Part shown: piece by piece, positions 21,901 to 33,922 of the stretch | Layout of the letters: each line of letters starts with the position of its first letter | Position numbering within the stretch: position 1 is the stretch's first letter | NCBI GenBank assembly: GCA_032690845.1 | Contig: CM064428.1 | Span: forward strand, 59,953,575 to 60,017,574 | Direction of reading: 5' to 3' | Source of the DNA: Eleusine coracana subsp. coracana | Lineage: Eukaryota; Streptophyta; Magnoliopsida; Poales; Poaceae | Length of the DNA: 64,000 bases | The notes under the pieces: model-generated | Databases searched by the model: none | The model's input: the letters and a program-made list of their open reading frames with translations, nothing else | What the model was told of the DNA's origin: nothing | Program-made: the position numbers and the translations under genes

Positions 21901-23165
21901 AATGCTGAGAAATGCATGAGCATTATCTGACATTATAATAATGTCATTTTCCTCTCTTTTTTTCCTCTCAGTAAAGATGTAGCGTCGAGTTTCAACTATG
22001 TCAAGAAAAGGACATACCAGTTTCTGCTATCGAAAGACAAGCTAATCCTCAGCTTTACTTCTCAACTGTTTGGCCACCTTTATCAAAATATTGATGATTT
22101 TCACATCAGCTTCTAACTATATTGATGCTGGTAAAGTTGTTACACCTCACTGGTGCAACAAGTCTCTCAGCAGGAATCCTGAAAATTTTAAGAGCATGCC
22201 ATTACTGAGTATGTGCTATATTTTAAAGACCATGATACTCATTTACACTATATCATTATACTCCTAATCTGTGCAACACTTAACACTGATTTACACTATA
22301 TCATGCAATATTGCTCCTAATCTGTAACAGCACTCGCAATTATCATCGCATCACAACGCCACTTATTGTATCACCTTCATAGCTTGGTTCTGCATATCAC
22401 TAAAAACAATAACATCAACAGGATATAGCAGCTTCACAGCCAATGTTGTACTGTGCGCTTCGAGGTTTGTTTCATAGTCCATCACATTTAGTTACGACAC
22501 TAATGATATGCAATGTGAGGAAACTATACTACAAAGAACTGGTGACAGGACTATTGTTTCAGTCACTTAAAATGAAATCTAGAAGCTAGAATCAAATGAA
22601 GCAGGCATCACATACAAGGAATGCATATTGAATAATCAACAAATAAATTCGGAGAAAAATATACATTCTGGTGGCAGGATGCAGAAGAAAAGAAAATAAC
22701 AGCAGCAAACTATAATGCCTTTTCATAAACGAAATTAGGTAGTACCTTCAGAAAAAACAGGGCCAAAGATGGATTGTGCAATTATATAAAACAGACGTTT
22801 CAACATGTTTCAACACCACCGTTGAGAACATGCAAATGGACTCCCATCTTCATTTTCTGAAAACCAATACACAATACGTACAAATTTCTCTCTCAAAAGA
22901 AAATAAATTTTTATTTCCGAGGACTCAAACCCACTATTCATACAATGTTTCATGAAGCAATAAACACTTGGGCACACTACTAAAAGATGCCACTCCAGCT
23001 CGACAACCTGTATACTCTAGCTCTAACCAAAGTCCAACATTTGAAGTTTTGAGTATAGAGCTCGACAATCTGTATACTCCATCAATTCAGCTCTTATCCA
23101 TGAGGCACTTTTATGGAGAACATTCATGAAGTCTATTAATACTTAAAATTGGGAGGTCTGGCCAA
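18978..23165. other. Intergenic, no gene recognised
   Basis: About 4.2 kb of AT-rich sequence. Open frames are short (longest 90 residues at 20576-20304, minus strand) and resemble no family I know. Much of it may be very old transposon sequence. I see no RNA gene. Confidence 0.5.
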
Positions 23166-23630
23166 CCAGCTCATGAAGGCTTCACTTTATGCAAAACACA
23201 AACAAACACTAAACATTTATTTGTCTGCACTGCGTGCAAAAAGTTCACCGAGCTATCCTGCCAAATCATAGAATTGAATCATTGTGCCCTAATCCATCTG
23301 CAAATAAATTATACTGCCGTCATGGATTGTTATGATTCATGATGATCTTGTGCAAAGATTTTAAAAAAAGGAGAGCAATTTTCAGATAGTAAATGGTCTG
23401 CACCAGCTCATGAAGGCTTCACTTTATGCAAAACACAAATACTAAACATTTATTTGTATGCACTGCATGCACAAAGATCACCGAGCTATCCTGCCAAATC
23501 ATAGAATTGAACCATTGTGTCCTAATCCATCTTCAAATAAATTATACTGCAGACATGGATTGTTATGATTCATGATGATCTTGTGCAAAGATTAAAAAAA
23601 ACAAGAACAATTTTCATGTAGCAAATGGTT
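23166..23630. repeat. 237-bp tandem duplication
   Basis: CCAGCTCATGAAGGCTTCAC starts at 23166 and again at 23403. The two units stay clearly similar through GAGCTATCCTGCCAAATCAT, ATAAATTATACTGC and GATTCATGATGATCTTGTGC, with scattered substitutions and a few small indels. No protein is encoded. Confidence 0.85.
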
Positions 23631-24388
23631 TTCAGGTAACAAATTTTCAGGAGAATATGTTGCCGTATGTATGTATGTTTACAGCTTCATCATATATAAC
23701 ATAATCAAGATAGAGCAATTTTTTATTAAATAATCTTTGGATAACAGTAAGAGAATCAAACATACTGGCATTTTGTCAAACACCGTGGATACATGGCAAA
23801 CTCAGATATGACTAAAAGTAGCTTGTTGCCTTGCGGCGCCTATTTGTACATCAAAGATATTGGTATGTGCATGAGCAATCCACCTGCAAAATAAGAAGGG
23901 ATGAAACGAAAACTTCAGCCTGATGCTCACGGCTCACAGGAGTGGTGCAGGCGCCAGCATTAGGAAGGGGCGCGGCTCACTGGAGTACGGGAGCGTGGGG
24001 CGGATCGAGCGAGAGGGGCAGAGAATTGGAGGGCCCACTTGTCAGCACCGAATTTTAGCAGGGGAGACTGGTAGAGAAGGGGTTGTATAAAAAAACTATC
24101 CGACAAATCAGGCGCAACCACTTCTGATTATGGCCTGACCTCGCAGCCATGGCTGCTGGAGGTCGCCGTAGGCGGGCGGCGCGGCTCACCGGAGTGGACA
24201 GTCGGCCATGAATTGCCCAGCAGATAGTACTGCATGGAGAACGTCCCTGGGCGCGCCCGTTTTAATGGGAAGTGGATGCCTCCCATGACCCGAGGTGGCC
24301 CGCAGCGAGCGGTGGCTCGGTCGCAAGTTCGACAACATCGACCACGCGGGAGAGCGCGTGAGGAAGGAGGGCACGAGGCTATGGAGCT
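23631..24388. other. Intergenic with GC-rich patches
   Basis: AT-rich to about 23900, then GC-rich with repeated CGGCTCAC words (about 23929, 23973, 24182), which could be an old first exon or 5' UTR. No protein can be assigned. Confidence 0.3.
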
Positions 24389-24625
24389 TCACCTTGATGC
24401 GCGAGTGTATAAGTCAACAAAGTCATCAAACTCGCTGCGGGGCACCTCGGCGAGTATGTTTGATTCTTTCTGTGTTATTCTTGATGAAAGAGTTTCAAAA
24501 GGAACGTTAAAGCTTGTCGGTAAAAAACGACCTTCGGTAGCTAGCAATTGGGCTTGGATTGTCTTCAAACTCACAATTGCGAAGATGATGGACTCGTGGA
24601 GCCGTGTTCTGCGTAACATATACAT
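24389..24625 (-). pseudogene. Unrecognised protein-like fragment
   Basis: A 78-residue minus-strand reading with balanced composition (LLATEGRFLPTSFNVPFETL, then LSSRITQKESNILAEVPRSE and FDDFVDLYTRASR). It looks more like real protein than the composition-driven frames nearby. I do not recognise the family. It ends close to the point (24654) where the Gypsy 5' LTR is cut off, so it may be an exon fragment of a gene disrupted there. The plus-strand frame over the same bases is also open and cannot be excluded. Confidence 0.3.
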
Positions 24626-24653
24626 TGACTCCTCTTTGATATATGATACGAAG

Positions 24654-26349
24654 AACTAAATCCACCCTATACCTCTACCTTATATGGTGCATGTACTGAA
24701 CTAATCAACCCCCGTTAACTTCTACATATAATATTGATGTTTTAACAGTATTTGTTGAGGAAGTGCCATGAATTGAATATAGTTCTCATGTATTGCATCT
24801 TTCGTATCATGTAGATCACGAGGTGAACCACGTAGAGACGGGACAGGAGCAGGAGCAAGAAGGTCCTGGTGGTGTTTCGACTAACCAGGAGCAGGACGAA
24901 GGCAAGCCCCGGTGCATCCCACCAAGTTTTACATTTTTGTTTTCACATTAATTAGGGATGTAGGCTTATCTGTGTATTAAGTTTATAGGAGTTATTTGAA
25001 AACCTAGTATTGCAGTAGGTTCCCTTTACTCGATGATAGCCTCAGAATGTTAGTGGCTCTACTTAATTTAGGACGACTATTTGTGGAGGGTATGGAGACC
25101 ACTCGTAGAACAGGAAATATTATCACTGGAGAATGATATTGACTGAAGAAAAGTTTGGATGGGATAACAATAAAGACCGGACAGGCAACTAGGTGAAAAG
25201 GGAAGGACAACTTGTCTTCAAGAAGGTAGCCTCGTCCGAGTCACCTAAGGCTATGCGTCGTGTTCGGTCCTATGCGATCAAGTTTGAACAGTACCAAATA
25301 CATGCTAGTGATATGGGCACTAGTAAACCGACATAGCTTGATTCTCGTAGTGGTTGGACAATACCCCACTCTTCTTTTGGTGATTAAGATGGTTATGGTG
25401 GAATGTGGGTATGTGTTAGAAGGGAGAGTGCATGGGCTACCCATGGATGGCTTCGACGGGAGCATCGCATGAGGTGACGTGTACTCAGGAAAAGTGGGAC
25501 CTGGATCGACCCGTTGTATCTCGCGAAAGGTTATCATACATGACTGCTCGAAGTGTGCGTGCGCCGTGTATTTGGGTTTCTCCTGCAGGATGTAAATCGA
25601 TTCGAGTCGCTGTCCCTCACATTAACGAGTACCACTTGATCGCTGCTCCAGAACGTCGATGGAAGCCATTAATATGATGGATGGGTTCAATACTGCTGTA
25701 TGGAATTGTTCTAATTATATTGCAATCATGATTGTTGTAGTTTTAGTTTAAACTAAATTTATTATTCTGTATGGTAACTTAACTTGATGCTAAAACTTGA
25801 AAAATAAGGATCTACTCTTAGGCTGGTATTTTGGCAACATAAACCCTACCTTAGCCTGAGCATGTATAGGAGTCGGCTGTAGATGGCCATTTTGACGGGT
25901 CAGTCTTACTGAGTAAATTAGTTACTCAGGGCGTAGCTCTTTGTGGTTTTTTAGATGATCAGGATGGCCAGTTTTCCGACTTCTAAAATGTCGAGTGGGA
26001 ACCCTGCAGTCCATAGGAGGAGTACCCTGTTGCTTGCCAGTATAGTGTCGTGGGCGTGACACTTATCAAGACCAGATCTACTTCTATGTATTATCGTGAG
26101 AGCATGATGCTATCTTAAGTATTTCGTTGAACCATTTCATTTACTATTAAACTATTTCACTTCCGCATTTTTAAAACTCTGATTTGTAACTTAAATTCAG
26201 ATTTATGTAAAACTCTGTACTCTATCTATGTTCTTGTTATAACTATATTATTTTGTCATGTGTTGTACTATGGAACATCACAGCGCGTGTCGTCATCCGA
26301 GAAAGATCCTGAAACGGAATCGTCTCCGTGGTAAGGCGGTTCTGTTACA
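24654..26349 (+). repeat. 5' LTR of the Gypsy element, truncated
   Basis: Aligns end-to-end with 35689-37333. Its outer part, corresponding to 33923-35688 of the 3' LTR, is missing and replaced by unrelated sequence. It ends GTTACA at 26349, three bases before the primer site. By eye the first 190 aligned bases differ at about 14 positions. Confidence 0.88.
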
Positions 26350-26352
26350 ACG

Positions 26353-26364
26353 TGGTATCAGAGC
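26353..26364 (+). promoter_or_regulatory. Primer binding site (tRNA-iMet)
   Basis: TGGTATCAGAGC, the standard complement of the initiator methionine tRNA 3' end used by plant LTR elements, three bases after the 5' LTR. It fixes the LTR/internal boundary. Confidence 0.92.
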
Positions 26365-27842
26365 TGTCTCGAGAATAGTGCAATATTCAAAGACATACTT
26401 TCGAAAACCCCATAACGAACGTGTGAGAACGTTCCCATTAGGTTATTATTAGTTATGATTCAGGTGGCAAAGCTAACTGTAGGAGGTTGTTTGTTTAAAT
26501 ATCTGCATCTACGGCCTCGTCAACGAAGGTATGTGTCCCGCCCTGTGGACAGTAACATGGAAAGCTAGCACAAAGGTATAACGCGGGCTGATTACGGAAA
26601 ACATTAGTGTTCTATCCTAGGACAATAATAAGGAATTATTTTTTACTCGTTTCTTTTCTATTTAATGTATTGTTCTGAAATCAATCTTCTACAGGTACGC
26701 TAACCACGAATCGAGTAAGAAACGTGTAGCATACGACTAACTTGAGAGATAGCCTGCCACCGACTATATGTATGGTCCTATTCATGGTCAAATTTTATTT
26801 TGTGAGGACGTGTAGGCCGAAAAACATATGCATTCATGTAAATATTGAAGCATCAAGTCATTATGCAAACCTGAAATTTCAGCTAGCATGTCAGTCACAT
26901 AAAAATCTATATTTGTCCACTCAAAAACCGAAATCATGCAAATAAATACTTATTAGAATCATAAACAAACCCACTATATATCCAGTAAGAATTTTTGCTT
27001 TAAAGATTTCCAGGCAATACCATTTTTGGTCCGTCCAAGTCAGCACGTCGATTTGGTGTCAATCTGAAATTCAGATTCTTGACCTATCTTGTAAAATCCA
27101 TAACTTTTTGCTCAAACCACCTCTAAGGTTGTATGAGTACTTTCTGGAAATGTTGTGAAATATTATACAACTTTGGTATTCTGACCATTCCTTTTTGAAG
27201 CTTTTAAGACACGTTTATGAGCCTATTTTCATAGCAATATTATTCTGTTCTCAGAATCAGTTCAGCAGACAAGTAGCGACTTGCGAATTCTATATCTTGA
27301 GTTCTAAGAATTGGTTGGAAGTGTGCAAGTATGAATTAGCAAGGTGCTAAAATTATCCATAATGCTGATACTTTACTCCTAGGGCTAAATGAAACGGAAC
27401 CTGGTTTTCGGACCCTTCTTCAGACCAAACACAGTGCTGTCCTCAGCAGATTTTCAGATTCTGACTTGTAACTTAGAAAATTCATATCTCCTAAACCCCT
27501 TATTAGATGAAGTTGAGTAAGTACTAGTTGGAAAGGTACTGAAATCGTATACAACATTGATGTTCAGTGGTTTTTCAAATTCTATACATAAGTTAGCTCA
27601 AAAACTCTGTTTAGTGACTGCTGTACCGATAGGGTAGAACTGAACGCACTCTGAAAATTTTTGGACAAGTCTACTTCTCGATGTGGAAATTTCTTGGATA
27701 AGTAATCACCATCAGTATATTTGTTTTCCTTGTTGAACTGCACTTTCCTACATTTGGAGCATCCTACTTGCCCTTGAATTTGTGTTCCTTCATGATCTTA
27801 TTGGATAAGAAACTAATGGTACCCTAATTCTTGCATTTCAGA
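26365..27842. other. Gypsy leader region
   Basis: About 1.5 kb between primer site and gag ATG, AT-rich and without a recognisable gene, as is usual in Tekay-type elements. Packaging signals would lie here but cannot be read from sequence alone. Confidence 0.55.
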
Positions 27843-28990
27843 ATGGCTCGTACTCGCAACACCAATGAGCTTCACGGTGAATAGCCCGAGGGCTCCAGGG
27901 CTAGAGATGATAACACTTGGCAGGGGACTCCACCACCCCCACCCAACCCCATGCAGATGCTGGTGCAGTTCTTCGCCACCATGATGGAAAACCAGCAGCA
28001 ACAAATGGAATTTATGCAGGAGTTGGCGCAAGAAAATGCGGCAAATTAGAATGCTAGGGGCAACAATGATGGCACACCACAAAGCAGCACCTACGCCGAC
28101 TTCCTTGCCACCAGGCCACCTACGTTCAGCTCCACCACAGAGCCCATGGAAGCGGAGAATTTCCTTTGCATGCTCGAGTACAAATTTGGGCTCCTCAACT
28201 GCACGCCTGTGCAGAAGACGTTGTATGCGGCACAACAGCTACATGGTGCAGCTGGGGCATGGTGGGCCAACCATGTCGCTTCAGTTGGAGAAAACCAATA
28301 GATTACTTGGGACGAGTTCAAGACAGCGTTCCGTGCCCACTATATTCCTGCAGGGCTCATCCATAGGAAGGCACGAGAGTTCGTGGCACTGAAACAAGGC
28401 AACCGCAGCATCGAAGAATACTGCGAGGAGTTCAACCGTTTGGTGCTCTATGCTCCAGAACAGGTGGACACCTCCGCCAAGCGTAAGGACCATTTCTTGG
28501 AGGGGCTAAGCGCAGAGCTGCAGGACCGCCTCAACCTTAACATGGGCGGCACATTCGCTGAGTTCGTCAACAATGCTATCATCACAGAAGATGGGTATCG
28601 TAAGGTGATGACAGAGCGGAAGAGGTCCGCTAGTGCTATGGGGCCATCTAGTGGACCCCCACAGAAGTATCGCATGGTGTACACGGATCCCTCGGGGCAG
28701 AGGTATTGTTCCACCCCAGTGACGGTACCCTTCCCACGCCCATTTCAGCAGGCGTAGCAGCAACAGCAGGCACCACGTTCGCGGCAGAACCAAGGAGGAT
28801 ATCGCCCGTCACAGCAACAGAGCACCCTGATAGGATCCTACCCATGCTACAACTGTGGCCGTGTTGGACACTTCTTTAGGGAGTGTCGTTACCACAAGAG
28901 GAATGCTGGCCAGAATCCACCAAGAGACACCAACAACAGCAACAACAACAAGGGACCCACCCGTACTGGTCAACTGAACAACACCACCTT
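27843..28990 (+). pseudogene. Gypsy gag (capsid and zinc knuckle)
   Basis: Starts at an ATG (MARTRNTNELHGE) and keeps one frame through the capsid domain (YADFLATRPPTFSSTTEPME, later FKTAFRAHYIPAGLIHRKA and SIEEYCEEFNRLVLYAP) to a CCHC zinc knuckle CYNCGRVGHFFREC near 28849. Four in-frame TAG codons interrupt it (about 27882, 28048, 28300 and 28756), several at places where Gln is expected. Gag forms the particle that packages element RNA. Confidence 0.85.
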
Positions 28991-29340
28991 GGAGGAAATT
29001 CCTGAGAACAGCCCCGTCCTAGCTGGTATGTTCTCTGTTTCAGATCACCCCGCCCTTATTCTATTCAATTCTGGAGCGTCGCATAATTTTGTTAGCGGTC
29101 CGTTTGTTCATAAGTATCGACTGCCCTGTAGCCTCTTGAAGTCATGCTACGTCATAAAATCAGCTGGCGGGTAAACCATGGCCAATTATGAGGTTAAGAA
29201 GCTCCCAATAACCCTAGAAACTAGAGTCTACCCCTCGGATTGCATAGTCTTTGAGGGAAGCAACTTTGATATAATATTAGGGATGGGTTGGATGAAACAC
29301 CACAAGGCCGTGTTGGACATCGACGCCTACAGTATAATTT
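28989..29340 (+). pseudogene. Gypsy aspartic protease
   Basis: Retroviral-type protease segment with ALILFNSGASHNFVS. The catalytic triplet is normally Asp-Ser/Thr-Gly but reads Asn-Ser-Gly here (AAT at 29067-29069). A TAA follows SAGG near 29172 and the frame continues with FEGSNFDIILGMGWM. Both changes would abolish polyprotein processing. Confidence 0.8.
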
Positions 29341-30360
29341 AAACTCCCCCACCCATGGTAGGTTGAGCTTTCGAGTAGTGCCCCCACAACTTGCCGCACC
29401 TAGAGTTGATCACACCACAACCAAGCAGATAAAGGATATCCCCGTGGTTAGTGAATTTCCGGACGTGTTCCCTGATGACCTTCTTGGACTCCCTCCTGAT
29501 CGGGATGTCGAATTCAAAATGGAGCTTCAGCCAGGCACTGCGCCCATATCCAAGAGACCGTATAAAATGGCATCCAAGGAACTAGCTGAGTTAAAGGAGC
29601 AGTTGAAAGAGCTGCTGGATAAGGGATTTATCCGACCAAGTTCTTCACCTTGGGGTTGTCCGGTGCTGTTCATGAAAAAGAAGGATGAGGCTTTGAGGCT
29701 ATGTGTGGATTACCGACCCCTCAATGCCGTGACTATCAAGAACAAGTATCCACTACCTCGCCTTAACATTCTCTTTGACCAGGTGAGCTAAAGTTTTCTC
29801 CAAGATCGATCTGCGATCGGGATACCACCAGACTAAGATCCACGTTGAAGATATTCCCAAGATAGTGTTCTCCACTCTATATGGACTTTATGAGTATTTA
29901 GTGATGTCATTTGGTTTGACAAATGCACCGGCACACTTCATGTATCTCATGAACTCGGTATTCATGCCAGAGCTAGACAAGTTTGTAGTGGTGTTTATTG
30001 ACGATATTCTAGTCTACTCCAAGTCAGAAGAAGAACTTGCAGAGCATCTTCACATTGTACTATGGCGGTTAAGGGAACATCAGCTATATGCTAAGTTTAG
30101 CATGTGATTTTTGGTTGAAGCAAGTACCATTTCTGGGCCATGTCATCTCGGAAGAAGGCATAGAGGTGGATCCTAGCAAAATAAGAGATGTACTCAATTG
30201 GAAGACACCAAAAACCGTATTTCATATACGCAGTTTTCTTGGATTGGCCGGTTACTACCGCCGTTTCATCCCAAATTTCTCCAAGATTGCGAAACCCATG
30301 ACTGAGCTGCTGAAGAAAGAAAAGAAATTTGAATGGGATCAAGGCTGTGAGGACGCTTTT
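29341..30360 (+). pseudogene. Gypsy reverse transcriptase
   Basis: RT homology starts with EFPDVFPDDLLGLPPDRDVE and PGTAPISKRPYKMA, then KGFIRPSSSPWGCPVLFMKK and LCVDYRPLNAVTIKNKYPLP. A frame change near 29785 leads to the block at 29865-30107 with FGLTNAPAHFMYLMN and the catalytic FIDDILVYS motif. Another near 30100 leads to FLGHVISEEGIEVDPSKI and SFLGLAGYYRRFIPNFSKIA. The reading is then cut at CEDAF by the nested solo LTR. Confidence 0.85.
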
Positions 30361-31910
30361 TGTTGGCACTTCCCAAGTGCCCCTTTTATATGTGAATATT
30401 ACCCCAATTAGAGCATAATTGATACTAATTTAGGCCATTTACTTGTGATATTGTCTATATATTTGTATATGCATTGTTTTGGAGCTTTATTGCAGAAACA
30501 TGTAAAATTAGTGATTAAAGTGATGCTAGAGAGGACAGGAGTCCAGAACCGACGAAAAGCACTTAAGAAGCCTAGTGTGCCGATTGGCGCAGTACATGAG
30601 CCGATCGGCGCAAGGGTGTTTTGGCCCACAGAAGTGACCGAGGCCTATTCCACATGTTTATGGAAGTTTATCTGCGCAAGACAGTTGAAGATATTTGCCT
30701 AGAATATTTATGGAACTTCAAGATCTCGACGTGCAGTACAAGACTTTATCTCGAAGGAAAAGGCCCAGATGGCAGCTGTGGAAGACAGAGGAACCGACTC
30801 GGAGAAGAAACCAGAGAAGACACGGCTTGCGCTGATCGGCGCAATCCTACGCCGGTCCGCGCAACTGCCTTATTTGCTAGAAACCGAGTCCCTTACGAGT
30901 AGAACCCCTATAAATACTTGTAAACCCCGACCGCAGAAGAGGGAGGCGATAGAGGGACAACAGATCCATGAGTTAGAGCCACCGGGGCTTGTCCCGTTAG
31001 AATAGATCTCTAGTTGAGTTTCAAGAACCATTGGTGTTAAGAGTTGATCCGTCAAGGTAGGCCATCTCGATGGGGATGAATCTTACTCTATGTATCTCAA
31101 GGATGATTGAATACGTTGATGATGATTTTGGTGATTTGTCTGTCTTGATTCTATAATCATGCATGTGCTTATTCCAATTGCTTAGTTCTAGGCTAAGTAA
31201 GTTGATATTATCTTGATCGTGGTGATTAGGATAGTATTCAGACATTATATTGATTATGGTTGCTTGATGATGCTAGTAGTGTGGTTTAGCGATGACAGCA
31301 CTAAGCCTGCACAACACTATTGGATAGTTGAGTAGGGTAAGATACTCGCGCAATTAAGGGTTTCCTCTCGGTAGCGATAAATCGAGAGCCGCTCGAAAAG
31401 CAGAATGGTCTTATTCATTATATGTTTTTATTGATCTATGTAATTACCCATTATGATGCTATTTAATTAGACTTTCTCGTTATGATCTCACTAGTAGATA
31501 TCTGGTTACTCACTTAATAGCATAGGCTTACAAGGTATCTGGCGCACTTTGGCTTAGATTCACTAGTGTGCTGATCGGCTCAACTACTGCGTTGATCGAC
31601 GCAATGACAGATTTACTGTTTGGCGCACTTTGGCTTAGATTCACTAGTGTGCCGATCGGCTCAACTCCTGCGCCGATCGGCACAATGACAGATTTACTGT
31701 CTGGCGCACCTTTGCACTGGCCAGTCTTCCCTCATGCAACCTGAATTCGACAGTAGGCTTGACTAGATCTTTTACTGTTAACTTTGTTTAATTATCCCTA
31801 AGGTCCTAGTGGATTCGATAAACCTTGGAATACTCAATTCAAGGGAAAAGTGCTACAATCGTACACTGTCTTCTTGCGGTATATAAGTGGGTGCGTAGGT
31901 ACAACCAACA
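30361..31910. mobile_element. Solo LTR nested in the Gypsy pol gene
   Basis: Begins TGTTGG at 30361 and ends CCAACA at 31910, six-base inverted ends of LTR type, and is flanked by a perfect 5-bp duplication CTTTT (30356-30360, 31911-31915). Host pol reading stops at CEDAF and resumes at FQTLKKHL after it. No coding region. It has an 81-bp tandem duplication (GGCGCACTTT at 31541 and 31622) and several copies of a near-palindrome GCCGATCGGC. The internal region was presumably lost by LTR recombination. Confidence 0.92.
31541..31702. repeat. 81-bp tandem repeat in the solo LTR
   Basis: Two 81-bp units starting GGCGCACTTTGGCTTAGATT at 31541 and 31622, with a partial third beginning GGCGCACC at 31703. 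Each contains one or two GATCGGC/GATCGAC words. Confidence 0.85.
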
Positions 31911-31915
31911 CTTTT

Positions 31916-32345
31916 CAAACTCTGAAGAAGCATCTTACCACTGCCCCAATATTAGCTCAACCGGACCTGGGGAAGCCATTCAATGTCTATTGTGATGCTT
32001 CAGGTATTGGATTAGGGTGTGTGCTCATGCAAGATGGAAGAGTCATCACTTATGGGTCTAGGCAACTGAGGAAGCATGAGCAGAAGTATCCCGCACATGA
32101 TCTGGAATTAGTAGCAGTGGTGTTAGCATTGAAAATATGGAGACATTACCTGCTTGGAAATCTAGTTCGTATCTACACCGATCACAAAAGCTTAATGTAC
32201 ATCTTCACCCAGGATCAGCTGAACATGAGACAACGTCATTAGTTGGAATTGATTAAGGACTATGAGTTGGAAGTGCACTACCACCCAGGAAAGGCTAATA
32301 TCATGGCTGACGCACTAAGCCACAAGGCCCAATGCCATCACATCA
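31916..32345 (+). pseudogene. Gypsy RNase H
   Basis: Continues pol after the solo LTR: FQTLKKHLTTAPILAQPDLG, then the catalytic Asp motif FNVYCDASGIGLGCVLMQ, ITYGSRQLRKHEQKYPAHDL and IYTDHKSLMYIFTQ. A TAG at about 32240 precedes LELIKDYELEVHYHPGKAN and IMADALSHK. It would degrade RNA in RNA:DNA hybrids during reverse transcription. Confidence 0.85.
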
Positions 32346-33830
32346 TGATCAGCCCACAAGTTCAAGATGGTCGTTATATCCAAGTAACACCCCACGGAGC
32401 TCTCTATAACCTAGCATTGATTCCTACCTTACGGGAAGAAATAGTAGCAGCTCAGAAAAATGATGTTGGCATAGCACACCTCAGAAGGAGACTAAAAGAG
32501 GACGACGACAAGGTTCAATGTTTTTGGGAGGACATAGAAGGTGTTTTATGGTTCAAGGATCGCCTAGTGGTGCCTAAGAATTTGGAACTTCGCAAGAAGA
32601 TTTTGTACAAGGCTCATATTGCAAAGTACTCCATGCATCCGGGCAGCAACAAGATGTACCACGATTTGAGGTCCAGATATTGGTGGACGCGTATGAAGAG
32701 GAAAATAGCATGATATGTCACAGAGTGCGATAGATGTCACCGAGTCAAGGCCGATCATCTAAAGAAAGCTGGTCCGTTACAATCTCTGAGTGTTCCAGCA
32801 TGGAAATGGGATGATATCAGCATGGATTTCATTGTTGGTCTTCCCCGCACTTCATGCAAGTTTGACTCTATATGGGTGATTGTTGATCGGCTGACTAAAG
32901 TTGCACACTTTATCCCTGTATCGACATGGTTCACAACAGAGAGGTATGCACAATTATATATAGATCGGATCCTATGCTTATACGGAGTGCCCAAGACAAT
33001 AGTATCTGACAGAGGCTCTCAGTTCGTGGGATGCTTTTGGGAAAAGCTACACGAGTCACTGGGCACCAAGTTAATTCGTGGTTCTGTGTACCACCCCCAA
33101 ACATATGGTCAAATGGAAAGGGTGAACCAAATATTAGAAGACATGTTGAGAGCATATGTCTTGAATCATAGCAAAAAGTGGGATGAATGCTTACCCTTGG
33201 GTTTGCATACAACAACAGTTACCAAGAAAGTATCCAAATGGCACCATTTGAGGCTCCATATGGTCGCCGTTGTCACACACCCTTGAGCTGGTCAGAATCC
33301 GGAGAGAGAGTAGTGTTTGGACCCGAGTTGGTGCAACAAGCAGAAGAGAAGGTTCTGGAAATTCAATCCAACCTACGAGCAGCAAAATCCAGACAAAAGA
33401 GTTATGCGGATAAAAGACGTCGGCCGCTAGAATTCAGAGCTGGCGATATGGTCTACCTTCGTGTGTCACCCACCAAAGGTGTACAATGATTTGGGATCCG
33501 TGAAAAGTTAGCACCCCGTTACATTGGCCCTTATTCGATCATTGCAAGATGTGGATCTGTAGCCTACAAACTCCAACTACCAGTAGAACTCGTTGAAGTG
33601 CATGACACGTTCCACGTGTCCCAACTCAAGAAGTGTTTGAAGAAACTAGTAGATGTTTCCTTGGAGAACACCAAAAAACTACAACCGGACTTAACATACT
33701 CAGAGCGGCCGGTGAAAGTACTGGATGAAAAGGAACGAGTTACTCGCAAGAAGACACTCAAGTTCTATAAGGTTCAATGGAGAAACCACACCGAGAAGGA
33801 GGCTACCTAGGAGATGGGAGAGTTTCTATA
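32346..33830 (+). pseudogene. Gypsy integrase with chromodomain
   Basis: Integrase zinc finger around 32600-32760 (HIAKYSMHPGSNKMYHDLRS, CDRCHRVKA) is interrupted by a TGA near 32711. The catalytic core gives SMDFIVGLPRTSCKFDSIWV, IVSDRGSQF and QTYGQMERVN, so the D, D, E positions are recognisable. A frameshift near 33190 leads to FAYNNSYQESIQMAPFEAPY and YADKRRRPLEFRAGDMVYLR, with a TGA near 33487. The C-terminus has HDTFHVSQLKKCL and a chromodomain-like block (VLDEKERVTRKKTLKFYKVQ, 33721-33780) ending in a TAG near 33808, where Trp is expected. Chromodomains in this clade steer insertion towards heterochromatin. Confidence 0.85.
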
Positions 33831-33909
33831 AAGCCACTATCCCGACTTCCTACACCAACACCTAGGTAAACCATCGTAACCTTTCTTAATCTTAGGATGA
33901 GATTCCTTT

Positions 33910-33922
33910 AAGGGGGGAGGGC
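33910..33922 (+). promoter_or_regulatory. Gypsy polypurine tract
   Basis: Purine run AAGGGGGGAGGGC directly before TGTGACA at 33923, the plus-strand priming site that sets the 3' LTR start. Confidence 0.85.

Noticed and set aside
26258..26452. 64-codon ORF spanning the LTR end
   Set aside because: It crosses the 5' LTR end and the primer binding site, so it is not a gene.
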